Under the pieces are notes generated by a model that saw only the letters and a list, made by a program, of their open reading frames with translations, searched no databases and was not told the origin of the DNA. This document shows, piece by piece, positions 1 through 9,893 of a stretch of DNA of 64,000 nucleotides; position 1 is the stretch's first letter, and every line of letters starts with the position of its first letter. Made by a program: the position numbers and the translations under genes. Origin of the DNA: Microvirga makkahensis (lineage in GTDB: Bacteria; Pseudomonadota; Alphaproteobacteria; Rhizobiales; Beijerinckiaceae); assembly GCF_009830105.1 (NCBI RefSeq), contig NZ_WURB01000002.1, positions 248,001 to 312,000 on the forward strand. Direction: 5' to 3'.

Positions 1-924
1 TGCGCGGTAGACGAGAAGCGCCGCGGTGTCGACGTTCGTCGCCATCTCGGCCAGGGCAGCCTGCGTCATCTGGAGCTCCGCCAGCGGTGCCCCGAACAGG
101 TGGCGGGACGAGGCATGGCGCAGCGCTTCGTCCATGGCGCGGCGGGCGAATCCGAGGGAGGCTGCTCCGACGGTCGAGCGGAAGACGTCCAGGGTCGCCA
201 TGGCGACCTTGAAGCCTTCTCCCGGGCTGCCGATCCGCTTCGACAACGGGATCCTGCAGCCCTCGAAACGCAGTGTCGCGAGCGGATGCGGCGCGATGAC
301 CTCGATACGCTCTTCAATGGTGAGACCGGGCGTGTCGGCGTCGACCACATAGGCGGACAATCCCCTCGCGCCCGGAGCCTCGCCGGACCTCGCGAAGACG
401 ATATAGTAGTCGGCGATCCCGCCGTTGGAGATCCACGTCTTCCGTCCGTCGATCCGCGCGTGACCGAGGCCATCCGGAACCGCGGTGGTGCTCATGGCCG
501 CAACGTCGGATCCGGCCTCGGGCTCGGACAGGGCAAAGGCCGCGATGGCCTCGCCGCGAGCCACCTTGGGCAGGTAATGCCGCTTCACGTCATCGGAACC
601 GAAAAGGCTGATCGGGCCGGAGCCGAGCCCCTGCATCGCAAAGGCGAAATCCGCGAGCCCGTCCCGATAGGCCAGCGTCTCGCGGGACAGGCAGAGCGTC
701 CGGACATCGAGAGCCGGATAGAGCCCCCCATAGGCTTCCGGAATGGCGGCTCTCAGCCAACCGTCGTCGCCGAGCTTACGCACGATGCGGCGGCACGATC
801 CATCCGTGTCGTCATGATCGACAAGGCCGTCAACCTCGGTCCCGACCCAGGCCCTCAGCGCCTCCGCATATCGAACGTGGCGATCCTCGAAGAAGGGCCA
901 TTTCAGAAACGTGGCGTCGATCAT
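1..924 (-). CDS. Acyl-CoA dehydrogenase, 3' end cut by window edge
   Basis: The minus strand is open for 308 codons from an ATG at 924 and runs off the left edge, so the C-terminal helical domain is missing. Family features include the N-terminal helical part, the stretch around [14 protein letters not shown] (FAD/substrate loop), the K-x-W-I-S-N-G segment, and [17 protein letters not shown] leading into the C-terminal helices. The enzyme should remove two hydrogens from an acyl-CoA using FAD and pass electrons to ETF. Its start follows the enoyl-CoA hydratase stop by one base, so it is the last visible gene of the aromatic-CoA operon. It probably oxidises a saturated ring or ring-opened CoA ester made from the monooxygenase/reductase product. 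The family is clear; the substrate is inferred from context. Confidence 0.9.
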   Translation of the reverse strand, partial: MIDATFLKWPFFEDRHVRYAEALRAWVGTEVDGLVDHDDTDGSCRRIVRKLGDDGWLRAAIPEAYGGLYPALDVRTLCLSRETLAYRDGLADFAFAMQGLGSGPISLFGSDDVKRHYLPKVARGEAIAAFALSEPEAGSDVAAMSTTAVPDGLGHARIDGRKTWISNGGIADYYIVFARSGEAPGARGLSAYVVDADTPGLTIEERIEVIAPHPLATLRFEGCRIPLSKRIGSPGEGFKVAMATLDVFRSTVGAASLGFARRAMDEALRHASSRHLFGAPLAELQMTQAALAEMATNVDTAALLVYRA

Positions 925-925
925 G

Positions 926-1762
926 TCAGTTCCCCTGGAAGACCGGCTTTTCCTTCGCCGCAAAGGCCCTGTAGGCGCGGGCGAAGTCCTCGGTCGTCAT
1001 GCACAGGGCCTGAGCGACGGCTTCCGCCTCGATAGCCTCCTCGACGGACATCGCCCACTCCATGGCGAGCATGCGTTTAGTCATTGTGTTGGCATAGGTC
1101 GGCCCCGTGCCGATCTCCCGCGCCAGGGCCTGCGCCTCGGGAAGAAGTTCGGCCTCGTCGACGATGCGGCTGAAGAACCCCCAGCGCTCCCCCTCCTCTG
1201 CCTTCATGAAACGGCCCGTGTAAAGCAGCTCGGAGGCTCTGCCCTGACCGATGATGCGTGGCAGGATCGCACAGGCGCCCATATCGCAGCCGGCGAGCCC
1301 CACCTTGTTGAACAGGAACGCCACCTTGGCGCTCGGCGCGGCGAGCCTCAGATCGGACGCCATGGCTACGATGGCTCCGGCGCCGGCGCAGATACCTTCG
1401 ACGGCCGCGATCACGGGCTGCGGAGCGGCCCGCATGGCCTTCACGAGCTCGCCGGTCATGCGCGTGAAGGCCGTCAGGCCCTTCGTGTTCATCTCGACCA
1501 GGGGGCCGATGATTTCGAACACGTCGCCGCCGGAGGAGAAGTTGCCGCCGGCCCCCGTTACGACGACGGCCTTGACGCTTTCCTCAGCCTTGCAGGCGTG
1601 GAAGAAGTCCGTCAGCTCGCGATAGCTCTCGAACGTGAGCGGATTCTTCTTGTCCGGACGGTTGAACGTGACCGTCGCGACCGGACCTTCCACGGAGAGC
1701 AGGAAGTGGCGGGGCGTATACCCGGCAAGGGGCAGGCTGACTGGATTGGCGAATTGCGTCAC
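926..1762 (-). CDS. Enoyl-CoA hydratase/isomerase (crotonase family)
   Basis: A 278-residue crotonase. The start is GTG at 1762, overlapping the MarR stop by four bases (GTGA). The oxyanion-hole segment is [11 protein letters not shown] and the core helix carries [17 protein letters not shown]. The active-site loop reads [17 protein letters not shown]. The usual second catalytic glutamate is not seen there; an aspartate (CDMG) sits near its place, as in some aromatic-pathway crotonases. This suggests a specialised hydratase, or a ring hydrolase acting on cyclic CoA esters, rather than a housekeeping FadB-like hydratase. It lies between marR and the acyl-CoA dehydrogenase in a tightly packed operon. 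The family is secure; the exact reaction is not. Confidence 0.9.
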   Translation of the reverse strand: MTQFANPVSLPLAGYTPRHFLLSVEGPVATVTFNRPDKKNPLTFESYRELTDFFHACKAEESVKAVVVTGAGGNFSSGGDVFEIIGPLVEMNTKGLTAFTRMTGELVKAMRAAPQPVIAAVEGICAGAGAIVAMASDLRLAAPSAKVAFLFNKVGLAGCDMGACAILPRIIGQGRASELLYTGRFMKAEEGERWGFFSRIVDEAELLPEAQALAREIGTGPTYANTMTKRMLAMEWAMSVEEAIEAEAVAQALCMTTEDFARAYRAFAAKEKPVFQGN

Positions 1763-2268
1763 GGAGCCACTCCCATGATGGCGTTTCTGGCGGAGAGTTT
1801 CGTTTTGGCGAGCAGGCGCATCAGATCCTTCTGTTCCCTCTGCGTGAGCCCGCCGAAGATCTCGGCGATCCAGGCTTCGTGCTCCGTGGCCATCGCGCGG
1901 AACTCCCCCCGGCCTGCTGGCGTCAGTTTGATGATCTGAGCCCGTCGATCCGTCGTGGAGACGCGACGCTCGAGATGCCCCGAGGCGACGAGCCGGTCGA
2001 CCAGACTGGTGAGGTTGCCGTTCGACACCATCATCCGCTTAGAGAGGTCCGAGAGCGTCATCCCCTCTGGCACCTTGTCGAGTTGAGCCATCAGATCGAA
2101 GCGGGGAAGCGTCACATCGAACCGGTCGCGCAGACGACGGCGTACCTCACCTTCTATCAGCGTGGAGCACGTCAACAGCCGCAGCCAGAGCCGCAGCTCG
2201 TCACGGTGATCGTCCGGCATCTCGATAGCCTTCGTCTCGGCATCGAGCGGGATCGTCTGGTTGCTCAT
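1759..2268 (-). CDS. MarR-family regulator of the aromatic-CoA operon
   Basis: The product is 169 residues from ATG 2268 ([11 protein letters not shown]). A longer reading to 2355 would overlap the SDR gene and has no matching family sequence. The winged helix is visible around [28 protein letters not shown], followed by the wing [19 protein letters not shown], which is typical of MarR proteins that respond to aromatic acids or their CoA esters. The gene sits inside the operon between the SDR and the enoyl-CoA hydratase, so autoregulation is likely. Two near-identical palindromes, upstream of the monooxygenase gene (5425-5438) and in the ligase/transporter divergent region (7451-7464), are good candidate operators. 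A repressor released by the CoA-thioester substrate is the simplest model (inference). Confidence 0.9.
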   Translation of the reverse strand: MSNQTIPLDAETKAIEMPDDHRDELRLWLRLLTCSTLIEGEVRRRLRDRFDVTLPRFDLMAQLDKVPEGMTLSDLSKRMMVSNGNLTSLVDRLVASGHLERRVSTTDRRAQIIKLTPAGRGEFRAMATEHEAWIAEIFGGLTQREQKDLMRLLAKTKLSARNAIMGVAP

Positions 2269-2269
2269 G

Positions 2270-3037
2270 TCAAACTTCTCCACCTGCCACCGCGATGGCT
2301 TGCCCAGTGACGGAGCGAGCCCCCTCCCCGCACAGCCACAGGACGGCGTCGGCAACCTCCGCCGGGCTGATCAGCCTTTGCTGAGGATTGTGCTTTACGA
2401 GTTCGTTCAGGGCCTGTTCGCGCGTTCTGCCCGTCTTCGCCACGATGTTGTCGAGACTCACGGCGACAAGGTCGGTATCGGTGTAGCCCGGGCACACGGC
2501 GTTGACGGTCACGCCAGTCGTTGCCGTCTCCAGGGCAAGCGCCCGCACGAAGCCGACGACCGCGTGTTTGGCCGCGCAATAGGCGCTCACATACGGGTAT
2601 CCCTTCAGTCCCGCCGTCGAGGCCACCGCGACGATGCGCCCGAACCGCCGCTCGATCATGGAGCCCAGCACCTCATGCGCGACATTGGTCACGCCGAGCA
2701 GATTGATGTCCAGCATCCGCCTGAACACCTCCGGAGAGGACTTCAGGAACGGAGCCGAAACCGCTGAGCCAGCATTGGCGATCATGAGATCCACGGGGCC
2801 GTGCCATGAGATCGCGGCCTGAACGGCGGATCGAACGGCCTCCGGATCGGTGACGTCGGCGGCAAAAGCGGCATGGGCATCGCCCTCCGAGACGACGCGA
2901 TCCAGGGTCGCCTGGTTCCGGCCGATGACCGTGACCTCCGCCCCTGCCTCGACAAGAGCCTTGGCGATGGCCCGCCCTATGCCGCGCCCGCCGCCCGTGA
3001 CGATCGCGTGGCGGCCCTGAAGAGGGTTCATATCCAT
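2270..3037 (-). CDS. SDR-family 3-hydroxyacyl-CoA dehydrogenase-like protein
   Basis: A 255-residue classical short-chain dehydrogenase. The nucleotide-binding motif TGGGRGIG is near residue 15, NAG is near 90, and the catalytic Ser-Tyr-Lys set ends in Y-C-A-A-K near 157. The C-terminus (VTGQAIAVAGGEV) is the usual FabG-like ending. ATG 3037 begins one base after the end of the upstream monooxygenase gene, whose stop is at 3039; a second ATG two codons later is possible. MarR follows with a one-base gap. In this operon it most likely oxidises or reduces a hydroxyacyl-CoA formed after ring reduction. The substrate is inferred from context. Confidence 0.88.
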   Translation of the reverse strand: MDMNPLQGRHAIVTGGGRGIGRAIAKALVEAGAEVTVIGRNQATLDRVVSEGDAHAAFAADVTDPEAVRSAVQAAISWHGPVDLMIANAGSAVSAPFLKSSPEVFRRMLDINLLGVTNVAHEVLGSMIERRFGRIVAVASTAGLKGYPYVSAYCAAKHAVVGFVRALALETATTGVTVNAVCPGYTDTDLVAVSLDNIVAKTGRTREQALNELVKHNPQQRLISPAEVADAVLWLCGEGARSVTGQAIAVAGGEV

Positions 3038-3038
3038 G

Positions 3039-5393
3039 TCATTCCGCGGCGAGGGGTTTCCCGCCGGCCTCCATCTTCAGTTCGGCTCGGGTCTTGGGCT
3101 TGGCCTTGATCTTCAGCTCTTCCAGATCCTGCCGATCACGAACGCTGTTGCGGAAGATCTGATCCTTTCCGGCGAAGTACTGCGGCGGACAGAAGATATC
3201 CTTCTCGCCATACCATGCGGCGGCCTTCATGGTGAAGAACGGGTCCACGAGGTGGGGACGCGCCAGCGCGACCAGATCCGCCCGTCCCGCCGCCAGGATG
3301 GTGTTGACCTGGTCGGCCGTGGTGATGTTGCCGACGCACATGGTGGCGACCTGCGCCTCGTTACGGACCTGATCGGAGAAGGGAGTCTGGAACATGCGTC
3401 CGTAGATCGGCCGGGCCTCCCGGACCGTTTGTCCCGCCGAGACATCGACGAGGTCGACGCCATGCTCGGCGAAGGCGCGTGCGATCTCGACCGCATCCTC
3501 TCCCGTGATGCCGCCCTCGGCCCAGTCGGTGGCGGAGATGCGCACCGACATCGGCTTGCGCGCCGGCCAAGCCTCCCGCATGGCGTCGAAGACCTCCAGC
3601 GGATAGCGCAGACGGTTCTCCAGGGAGCCGCCATACTCGTCCGTGCGCCGGTTGGTGAGCGGAGAGATGAAGCTCGCCAGCAGATAACCGTGGGCGCAAT
3701 GGAGCTCGAGCATGTCGAACCCCGCCCGGTCGCCCCGCTCTGCCGCGGCGACGAACTGCGCCTTGATGGCGTCCATCTCGGCACGGCTTACCTCCCGCGG
3801 CACCTGACTGTCCGGGAAGTACGGAATCGGCGAGGCGGAGCAGATATCCCAGGCTCCTTCTTCCAGAGGACGATCGATACCCTCCCACATGAGCTTTGTG
3901 GCGCCCTTGCGGCCCGCGTGCCCGAGCTGCAGGCAGAACTTGGCCGCAGAATTGGCATGGACGAAGTCGACGATACGCTTCCAGGCCGCCTCCTGCTCGT
4001 CGTTCCACAGCCCCGTGCAGCCGAGGGTAATGCGAGACTCCGGCGAAACGCACGTCATTTCGGTAAAGATCAGCCCCGCCCCTCCGATGCTGCGTGAGCC
4101 GTAGTGCACGAGGTGCCAGTCGCCGGGAAGGCCATCTTCGGCCGAATACATGTCCATCGGAGACACGACCACCCGATTCTCCAGGGTCATGTCCCGGAGC
4201 CGGAACGGCTGGAACATCGGCACGCCCGGATCTTCGACGGAGACGTCGAAACCCTTGTCCCTCACCTGCTGCGCGAAGGTGCGATCCACGGCGGCAACGA
4301 AATCCGGCGCACGCAGACGCAGGTTGTCGTAGGTGATCGCCTTGGCGCGGGTCATTACTCCGAAGGCGAACTGCACCGGATCGAAATTCCAGAAGCGCGC
4401 GACATGCTCGAACCAGACGAGGGACACGTCGGCCGCATGCTGCGTCTTCTCCACCTCCTCACGCCGTCCGGTCTCGTAGAGAGACAGCGCACCCTCGACG
4501 TCGGGAGCGCGGCGGAAGGCTTCGAAAAGGGCGATGGCATCCTCCATGGCGAGCTTGGTGCCCGAGCCGATGGAGAAATGGGCCGATCCCTTGGCGTCGC
4601 CCAGCAGCACCTTGTTCCCCATAACCCAGCGCTTGTTGCGGATCATCGGGAAGTTGCGCCAGACGGAGCGGTTCGTGAGAACCTTGTGCCCATCCAGGAA
4701 CCAGCCGAAGATCTGCTCCATCAACGCCGCCGACTCTTCCTCCGTTTTCCGGCCGAGCCCGGCGCGGTCGAAGGTTTCGGGATCCGTCTCGAAGACCCAG
4801 GTGGAACGGTTCGCCTCGTACTGGTACGCATGCGCGATGAAAGGCCCCCATTCCGTCTCCTGGAAGATGAAGGTGAAGGCGTCGAGCGGTCTGGTCGATC
4901 CCATCCAGGCGAACTTGTTGGGCCTCAGATCCACCTCAGGCTGGAAATGGTCCGCATACCGGTCTCGGAAGCGGCTGTTGATGCCATCCGCCACCACGAC
5001 GAGATCCGCATCGGCGAACAGGCTCTCGTCATCGACATCCACCTGATAGAGCAACCTGACGCCGAGCTCGTTCGCGCGGTCTTGCAGAATCAGCAGCAGG
5101 GTACGGCGCGAGCAGCCGCAGAATCCGTTGCCGCCGATGCGGTGCTCGGTTCCTTTGAAGTGGATCGCGATGTCGTCCCAATAGGCGAACTCGCGCGTGA
5201 TCCTCTGGTAGCTCGGCAGATCGTATTTCTCGAAACCGTCGAGGGTTGCATCGGAAAACACGACACCGAAGCCGAAGGTGTCGTCGGCGCGATTGCGCTC
5301 ATAGACCGTGATATCCGCCCCCGGCTGGAGCTTCTTCATCAGAATGGCGCAATAGAGACCCGCAGGCCCGCCGCCGATGACCGCCGTTTTCAT
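3039..5393 (-). CDS. Fused flavin monooxygenase/OYE reductase: 2-aminobenzoyl-CoA or salicylyl-CoA type
   Basis: A 784-residue two-domain flavoenzyme. Residues 1-390 are a class A FAD monooxygenase (GGGPAGLY at the start, a D-G motif near [11 protein letters not shown], and GDAKG near 285). Residues about 400-780 are an Old Yellow Enzyme-type FMN barrel ([49 protein letters not shown]). The fusion is known from 2-aminobenzoyl-CoA monooxygenase/reductase of aerobic anthranilate metabolism, and relatives are named salicylyl-CoA 5-hydroxylase/oxidoreductase. The former hydroxylates and then reduces the ring of the CoA ester. ATG 5393 was chosen because GGAGG lies nine bases upstream and the FAD fold starts right there. 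It is the first gene of an operon running to the left edge, behind a MarR-type palindrome. The choice between anthranilate and salicylate rests on context. Confidence 0.9.
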   Translation of the reverse strand: MKTAVIGGGPAGLYCAILMKKLQPGADITVYERNRADDTFGFGVVFSDATLDGFEKYDLPSYQRITREFAYWDDIAIHFKGTEHRIGGNGFCGCSRRTLLLILQDRANELGVRLLYQVDVDDESLFADADLVVVADGINSRFRDRYADHFQPEVDLRPNKFAWMGSTRPLDAFTFIFQETEWGPFIAHAYQYEANRSTWVFETDPETFDRAGLGRKTEEESAALMEQIFGWFLDGHKVLTNRSVWRNFPMIRNKRWVMGNKVLLGDAKGSAHFSIGSGTKLAMEDAIALFEAFRRAPDVEGALSLYETGRREEVEKTQHAADVSLVWFEHVARFWNFDPVQFAFGVMTRAKAITYDNLRLRAPDFVAAVDRTFAQQVRDKGFDVSVEDPGVPMFQPFRLRDMTLENRVVVSPMDMYSAEDGLPGDWHLVHYGSRSIGGAGLIFTEMTCVSPESRITLGCTGLWNDEQEAAWKRIVDFVHANSAAKFCLQLGHAGRKGATKLMWEGIDRPLEEGAWDICSASPIPYFPDSQVPREVSRAEMDAIKAQFVAAAERGDRAGFDMLELHCAHGYLLASFISPLTNRRTDEYGGSLENRLRYPLEVFDAMREAWPARKPMSVRISATDWAEGGITGEDAVEIARAFAEHGVDLVDVSAGQTVREARPIYGRMFQTPFSDQVRNEAQVATMCVGNITTADQVNTILAAGRADLVALARPHLVDPFFTMKAAAWYGEKDIFCPPQYFAGKDQIFRNSVRDRQDLEELKIKAKPKTRAELKMEAGGKPLAAE

Positions 5394-5421
5394 GTGAAGG
5401 TGCCTCCAAGGCAAAGCACAA

Positions 5422-5441
5422 TTGTTTTATGCTTAAAATAA
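5422..5441. promoter_or_regulatory. Putative MarR operator upstream of the monooxygenase/reductase gene
   Basis: The core TTTTATGCTTAAAA (5425-5438) is a 14-bp imperfect inverted repeat centred on GC. It lies 32 bases upstream of the start codon of the minus-strand operon. An almost identical core sits at 7451-7464 in the ligase/transporter regulatory region (12 of 14 bases agree after reverse complement). The AT-rich block stands out from GC-rich surroundings. Binding by the MarR protein encoded in the operon is inferred. Confidence 0.55.
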
Positions 5442-5620
5442 CTGCAAATCAATCTCTGGGTTGGCCCAACCGCGACCGGGATTGTCGTCATTGCGCCTGC
5501 GCTGTTCCGCGTCCGCGATGCCCAAGTCCTGCTCATGATCCGGTTGCCGAGCCAGCCTCCATCACGCAAGGGCGCCGTCGACATTCGTGTGGAGCGCCCT
5601 CTCTGCCCGACGCTGGGCTC

Positions 5621-7264
5621 TTAGGAGATCATGGTCTCCTGTGGGCGCTGTGCAGCCATCTGGCGCAACTGGAACCGCTGCAGCTTGCCGGTCTGGGTAC
5701 GCGGCAGAGCGTCGACGAACTCGATGAGGCGTGGATACTTGTAGGGGGCGATCTCCGCCTTCACATGATCCTGCAGCGCCTTGGTCAGATCGGCGCTGGG
5801 CCTGACACCGGAGCGCAGGACCACATAGGCCTTCACGACGGTTCCCCGCCCGTCGTCGGGAGCGCCCACCACTCCGCATTCGGCGACTGCCGGATGCGTG
5901 AGGAGCGCCGCCTCGACCTCGGGGCCCGCGATATTGTATCCCGCCGAGATGATCATATCGTCGGAGCGCGCCTGGTACCAGAAGTACCCGTCCTCATCCA
6001 GGAGATAGGTGTCGCCGGTGACGTTCCAGCCGTCCTGCACGTACTTGCCCTGCCGTTCGTCGGCGAGATAGCGGCACCCGGTCGGGCCGCGGACGGCAAG
6101 GCGTCCGATGCTGCCGGGAGGAAGAGTGCAGCCTTCATTGTCGATGACCTTCGCCTCGTATCCGGGAACGGGCTTGCCGGTCGACCCCGGGCGGATCTCT
6201 TCCTCAGTCGCGGCGATGAAGATGTGAAGCATCTCCGTCGCACCGATCCCGTCCATCAGCTTGATTCCGGTTGCCTTTCTCCATGCCTCGAACGTGTCCT
6301 TCGGCAGCGGCTCTCCCGCGGAGACGCATTTGCGCAGCGAGGAGAGATCGTGATCTCCCAACTTGGCCAGCATCGCGCGATACGCGGTCGGCGCCGTGAA
6401 GCAGATCGTCGCCCTGTGCTGCGCGAGGGCCGGGAGAAGGTCGTCAGGCCCCGCCTTTTCCAGCAGAACGGTCGAGGCGCCCACCCGCAAGGGGAACAGG
6501 ACGAGCCCGCCGAGTCCGAAGGTGAAGGCCAAGGGCGGCGAGCCGATAAAGCGATCAGCCGGCTCGGGCTTCAGTACGTTGCGGGAATAGGCATCGCAGA
6601 TCGCCAGCATGTCGCGGTGAAAATGCATGGTGCCCTTCGGCTCGCCAGTCGTGCCGGAGGTGAAGGCGATGAGGCACACGTCGTCCGCCGCCGTATCGAC
6701 CGGGTCGAACTCGGGCGAGGCCTCTACGATCAATGCTTCGAGACCGTCGGCGCTGTCCGAGCCCCAATACGCCACGTGCCGCACGTCCGGCGCCATGGTC
6801 CGCGCGCGCTCCATCTCCTCCGCGAGGCGATGGTCGCACAGCGCAATGGCGATCTTGGCCTTGTTCAACGGATAGGCGATCTCCTTGGCGCGCAGCAGGG
6901 GCATGGTGGCGACAACCACGCCACCCGCCTTCAGCACCGCCAGATAGGCCGCGACCATCATCGGGTTGTTGGCTGAGCGGAGCAGAACGCGATTGCCCGG
7001 CACGAGGCCGAAGCGATGCACGAGCACATTGCAGATCCGGTTCACTCGCTCCTGGAGCCCGCGGTAGGTGAGCGTCTCGGAGGGGCTGATGATACAGGGC
7101 TCGTCGCCCCTGCCCTCGTCCACCCACCGGTCGAGAAAGGCCACGGCGCAATTGAGCCGTTCCGGATACTGAAGCTCCGGACGGGCGAACTGGAAGGCCG
7201 GCCATTGATCCCGAGGCGGAAGGTTGTCCCGTGTGAAGGTATCGACATGTGCCGTGTACGCCAT
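5621..7264 (-). CDS. Aryl-CoA ligase (benzoate/2-aminobenzoate-CoA ligase family)
   Basis: A 547-residue member of the adenylate-forming superfamily. The phosphate loop AFTSGTTGEPKGTMHFH is near residue 180, the A5-type motif GIGATEML near 315, the hinge region around WNVTGDTYLLDEDGYFWYQAR, and the C-terminal lysine in ALPRTQTGKLQRF. It would activate an aromatic acid with ATP and CoA (2-aminobenzoate most likely, benzoate or salicylate possible), giving the thioester attacked by the fused monooxygenase. ATG 7264 has GAGGAAA eight bases upstream. It is separated from the monooxygenase operon by 227 bases, so it can be transcribed separately. It is divergent from the ABC importer across a region containing a MarR-like box. 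The family is sure; the substrate is inferred. Confidence 0.9.
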   Translation of the reverse strand: MAYTAHVDTFTRDNLPPRDQWPAFQFARPELQYPERLNCAVAFLDRWVDEGRGDEPCIISPSETLTYRGLQERVNRICNVLVHRFGLVPGNRVLLRSANNPMMVAAYLAVLKAGGVVVATMPLLRAKEIAYPLNKAKIAIALCDHRLAEEMERARTMAPDVRHVAYWGSDSADGLEALIVEASPEFDPVDTAADDVCLIAFTSGTTGEPKGTMHFHRDMLAICDAYSRNVLKPEPADRFIGSPPLAFTFGLGGLVLFPLRVGASTVLLEKAGPDDLLPALAQHRATICFTAPTAYRAMLAKLGDHDLSSLRKCVSAGEPLPKDTFEAWRKATGIKLMDGIGATEMLHIFIAATEEEIRPGSTGKPVPGYEAKVIDNEGCTLPPGSIGRLAVRGPTGCRYLADERQGKYVQDGWNVTGDTYLLDEDGYFWYQARSDDMIISAGYNIAGPEVEAALLTHPAVAECGVVGAPDDGRGTVVKAYVVLRSGVRPSADLTKALQDHVKAEIAPYKYPRLIEFVDALPRTQTGKLQRFQLRQMAAQRPQETMIS

Positions 7265-7642
7265 CGCTGCGTTTCCTCTGGTTCCGCCCGATCGACGATG
7301 CGCCGCGAGGAGCGATGGGGCTAGGATCGGCCTGTTTCAGGACAATACATAGCTTCACGATCGCCGGAGCCTCGGCCAGGGTCATCGATCAGGCCCCTCC
7401 TGCCACCTGCTTGTCCGCAGAAAAGTTCTGCGTGGCTTGGCTCGGAATTATTTAAAGCCTAAAATATTCCTTGGCAATCCCGGAGATCGAATCTAACATT
7501 CCTCCATTGTCGAAAACGGAGTATTCGACAGGAGCGTTTTGCGGCAGTATAGCGCCGACCTTCCGTCGAGGCGTCTCACGTCCCGCCGGGAACAATGATG
7601 CAGCACGGCGAACGTGCGCAGGGAACAGCGACTCGGGAGACC
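7265..7642. promoter_or_regulatory. Divergent control region of aryl-CoA ligase and ABC importer, with MarR-like box
   Basis: This 378-base gap separates the minus-strand ligase from the plus-strand binding protein and must hold both promoters. The clearest element is TTTAAAGCCTAAAA at 7451-7464, inside an AT-rich stretch (7446-7466). Its reverse complement matches the box at 5425-5438 at 12 of 14 positions, including TTTTA, the central GC and the terminal AAA. No convincing additional gene is visible. One regulator acting here would control activation and uptake together. Confidence 0.55.
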
Positions 7643-8821
7643 ATGATGAACGTGACGATCAAGACCCTTGGCCTGGCGACGGCCGTGATGCTGGCCGCTT
7701 CTCCGGTTATGGCGCAGGAGAAGCTCAAAATCGGCCTGCTCCTGACCCTCTCCGGCCCCTCGGCCATCCTCGGCCAGCATGCGCGAGACGGTTTCCAGCT
7801 CGCGGTGAAGGATCTCGGCGGCAAGCTGGGCGGGCGCGACGTCGAGGTGATCGTCGTCGACGACGAGCTGAAGCCCGATGTGGCAGTCACGAAGGTCAAG
7901 GGTCTTCTGGAACGCGACAAGGTGGATTTCGTCGTCGGCCCGATCTTCTCGAACGTGGCGGTCGCCGCCCACAAGCCGATCGTCGACTCCAAGACGTTCT
8001 ACATCAGCGTGAATGCCGGCCCGTCCAATCTCGCCGGCAAGAGCTGCAATCCTTACTTCTTCGCCACCTCCTACCAGAACGATCAGAACCACGAGGTTCT
8101 CGGCAAGGTGGCCCAGGACCGCGGCTACAAGAAAGTCTATCTGCTCGCTCCTAACTATCAGGCCGGCAAGGATGCACTCGCCGGCTTCAAGCGCCACTAC
8201 AAGGGCGAGATCGTCGAGGAATCCTACGTTCCTCTCAACACCCTGGATTTCCAATCCGAGCTCGCGAAGATCGCCTCCATGCAACCCGACGCGATCTTCA
8301 CCTTCATGCCGGGCGGCATGGGCGTAAACTTGGTCAAGCAGTACCGCGCTGCGGGCCTCGCCGACCGCATTCCGTTCCTGTCCGCCTTCACGGTCGACGA
8401 GACGAACCTGCCTGCGCAGCAGGACGCTGCCATCGGCATGCTCAGCGGCTCGAACTGGGCTCCCAACCTGGACACTCCGCAGAACAAGAAGTTCGTCGCG
8501 GCCTATGAGGCGGCCTACAACACCGTCCCAGCCTCCTACGCCATGCACGCCTACGATGCCGCCCTCCTCATCGACAGCGCCCTCAAGGCGACGGGCGGCA
8601 AGACCGAGGACAAGGATGCTCTGCGCGCTGCCATCCAGAAGGCGGAATTTACGTCCCTGCGCGGAGACTTCAAGTTCGGGGCGAACGGCTTCCCGATCCA
8701 GGACTTCTATCTGGTGAAGGCCGCCAAGCGTCCAGACGGCAAGCTCGAGACGGAAGTGGTGGAGAAGGTGTTCGACGACTACGCCGACGCCTATGCCAAG
8801 GAATGCACGCCCACGAACTAA
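7643..8821 (+). CDS. Periplasmic binding protein of a LIV/aromatic-type ABC importer
   Basis: A 392-residue type I periplasmic binding protein. It has a signal peptide (short Lys-containing n-region, hydrophobic core GLATAVMLAASPVMA, cleavage after AQ), then KIGLLLTLSGPSAILGQ, the standard start of the Leu/Ile/Val-binding fold. Relatives bind benzoate, hydroxybenzoates and other aromatic acids as well as amino acids. ATG 7643 was chosen, with a second ATG at 7646; GGGAG precedes both, and the longer reading from 7595 would put non-signal sequence ahead of the hydrophobic core. It is the first gene of the importer cluster, followed by a strong hairpin before the permeases. Next to an aryl-CoA pathway, the ligand is probably anthranilate or a related aromatic acid (inference). 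Confidence 0.9.
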   Translation: MMNVTIKTLGLATAVMLAASPVMAQEKLKIGLLLTLSGPSAILGQHARDGFQLAVKDLGGKLGGRDVEVIVVDDELKPDVAVTKVKGLLERDKVDFVVGPIFSNVAVAAHKPIVDSKTFYISVNAGPSNLAGKSCNPYFFATSYQNDQNHEVLGKVAQDRGYKKVYLLAPNYQAGKDALAGFKRHYKGEIVEESYVPLNTLDFQSELAKIASMQPDAIFTFMPGGMGVNLVKQYRAAGLADRIPFLSAFTVDETNLPAQQDAAIGMLSGSNWAPNLDTPQNKKFVAAYEAAYNTVPASYAMHAYDAALLIDSALKATGGKTEDKDALRAAIQKAEFTSLRGDFKFGANGFPIQDFYLVKAAKRPDGKLETEVVEKVFDDYADAYAKECTPTN

Positions 8822-8834
8822 GGCGCGAACGCAT

Positions 8835-8883
8835 GGCCTGTCTGCTCCGGGCTCGACCTCAGGCAGACAGGCCTTTCCTTTTC
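8835..8883 (+). terminator. Hairpin with T-rich tail between binding-protein and permease genes
   Basis: An 11-bp perfect stem (GGCCTGTCTGC at 8835-8845, its complement at 8863-8873) with a 17-base loop is followed by TTTCCTTTTC. It starts 14 bases after the binding-protein stop. Such structures commonly let the binding protein be made in excess over the membrane subunits by partial termination or 3'-end protection. The structure is directly visible; the role is inferred. Confidence 0.65.
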
Positions 8884-8962
8884 GCGACATGACCGTTCTT
8901 ATCTTCCGTGAGCGTCCGGGCGGGCGCTCGATCGATTGAGGCCTGATGCCAGCGATGCGCGT

Positions 8963-9883
8963 ATGACTGCAACATTCTTTGCCATTCAGGCTCTGAACGG
9001 CCTTCAGTTCGGGCTCATCCTCTTTCTGATCGCCGCCGGACTGACCCTCGTGTTCGGCGTCATGGACTTCATCAACCTGGCTCACGGCGTGCAGTACATG
9101 GTCGGAGCCTATCTGGTCGCAGCCTTCAGTGCGTGGACGGGCAGTTTCGGCTGGGGGCTCATTCTGGCGCTCCCGACCGCGCTTGCTTTCGGCCTTCTGC
9201 TCGAAATCCTCATCTTCCGGCACCTCTATGACCGGGACCATCTCGATCAGGTTCTTGCAACCTTTGGCGTCATCCTGTTCCTAAACCAGGGCGTAAAGTT
9301 CGTCTGGGGCGCGGCTCCGCTGAGCGTGCCCGTCCCGGAGATCCTGTCGGGATCGGTGGTGATCATGGATGGTCTGCTCTATCCGGTCTACCGCATCGCC
9401 ATCATCGCGGCGGGCCTGCTCGTCGCGGCGCTCCTCTACGTCGTCGTCAGCCATACGCGCGTCGGAATGCTGGTGCGCGCGGGCGCCTCGAATGCACCGA
9501 TGGTGTCGGCTCTCGGCGTCAATATCCGACGGCTCTTCATGATCGTTTTCGGCTTCGGGGCGATGCTCGCGGGGTTTGCCGGAGCCATGGTTGCGCCGAT
9601 CCTCTCCGTGCAGCCCGGTATGGGCGACAACATCCTGATCCTCGCCTTCGTGGTGATCGTGATCGGCGGCATCGGCTCGATTCGCGGGGCCTTTCTGGCG
9701 GCACTCCTGATCGGTCTCGTCGATACGCTCGGGCGTTCGTTCGCACCCAATCTCCTCCGCCTCGTTCTCGATCCTTCGGCTGCGAGCCAGACCGGGCGGG
9801 CGCTCGCGCCGATGCTGATCTATATCTTCATGGCCGCCGTGCTGTTCTTCCGTCCCTCCGGCCTGTTCCCGGCGAAGCGATAA
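8963..9883 (+). CDS. livH: ABC importer permease, LivH type
   Basis: A 306-residue membrane protein with the family start FFAIQALNGLQFGLILFLIAAGLTLVFGVMDFINLAHG, where the last part is the LivH signature. About eight hydrophobic helices are visible, and the coupling-helix region NIRRLFMIVFGFGAMLAGFAG is present. ATG 8963 is preferred to an upstream TTG at 8936 because the conserved sequence begins directly after it. It is followed ten bases later by the LivM-type permease, and together they form the transmembrane channel. In this setting the substrate is probably an aromatic acid rather than branched-chain amino acids. Confidence 0.9.
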   Translation: MTATFFAIQALNGLQFGLILFLIAAGLTLVFGVMDFINLAHGVQYMVGAYLVAAFSAWTGSFGWGLILALPTALAFGLLLEILIFRHLYDRDHLDQVLATFGVILFLNQGVKFVWGAAPLSVPVPEILSGSVVIMDGLLYPVYRIAIIAAGLLVAALLYVVVSHTRVGMLVRAGASNAPMVSALGVNIRRLFMIVFGFGAMLAGFAGAMVAPILSVQPGMGDNILILAFVVIVIGGIGSIRGAFLAALLIGLVDTLGRSFAPNLLRLVLDPSAASQTGRALAPMLIYIFMAAVLFFRPSGLFPAKR

Positions 9884-9893
9884 AGGCCCAGCG

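Noticed and set aside
3036..5441. Two long plus-strand frames (about 353 and 445 codons)
   Set aside because: Both lie opposite the monooxygenase/reductase gene, which has a strong ribosome site and two complete flavin domains.
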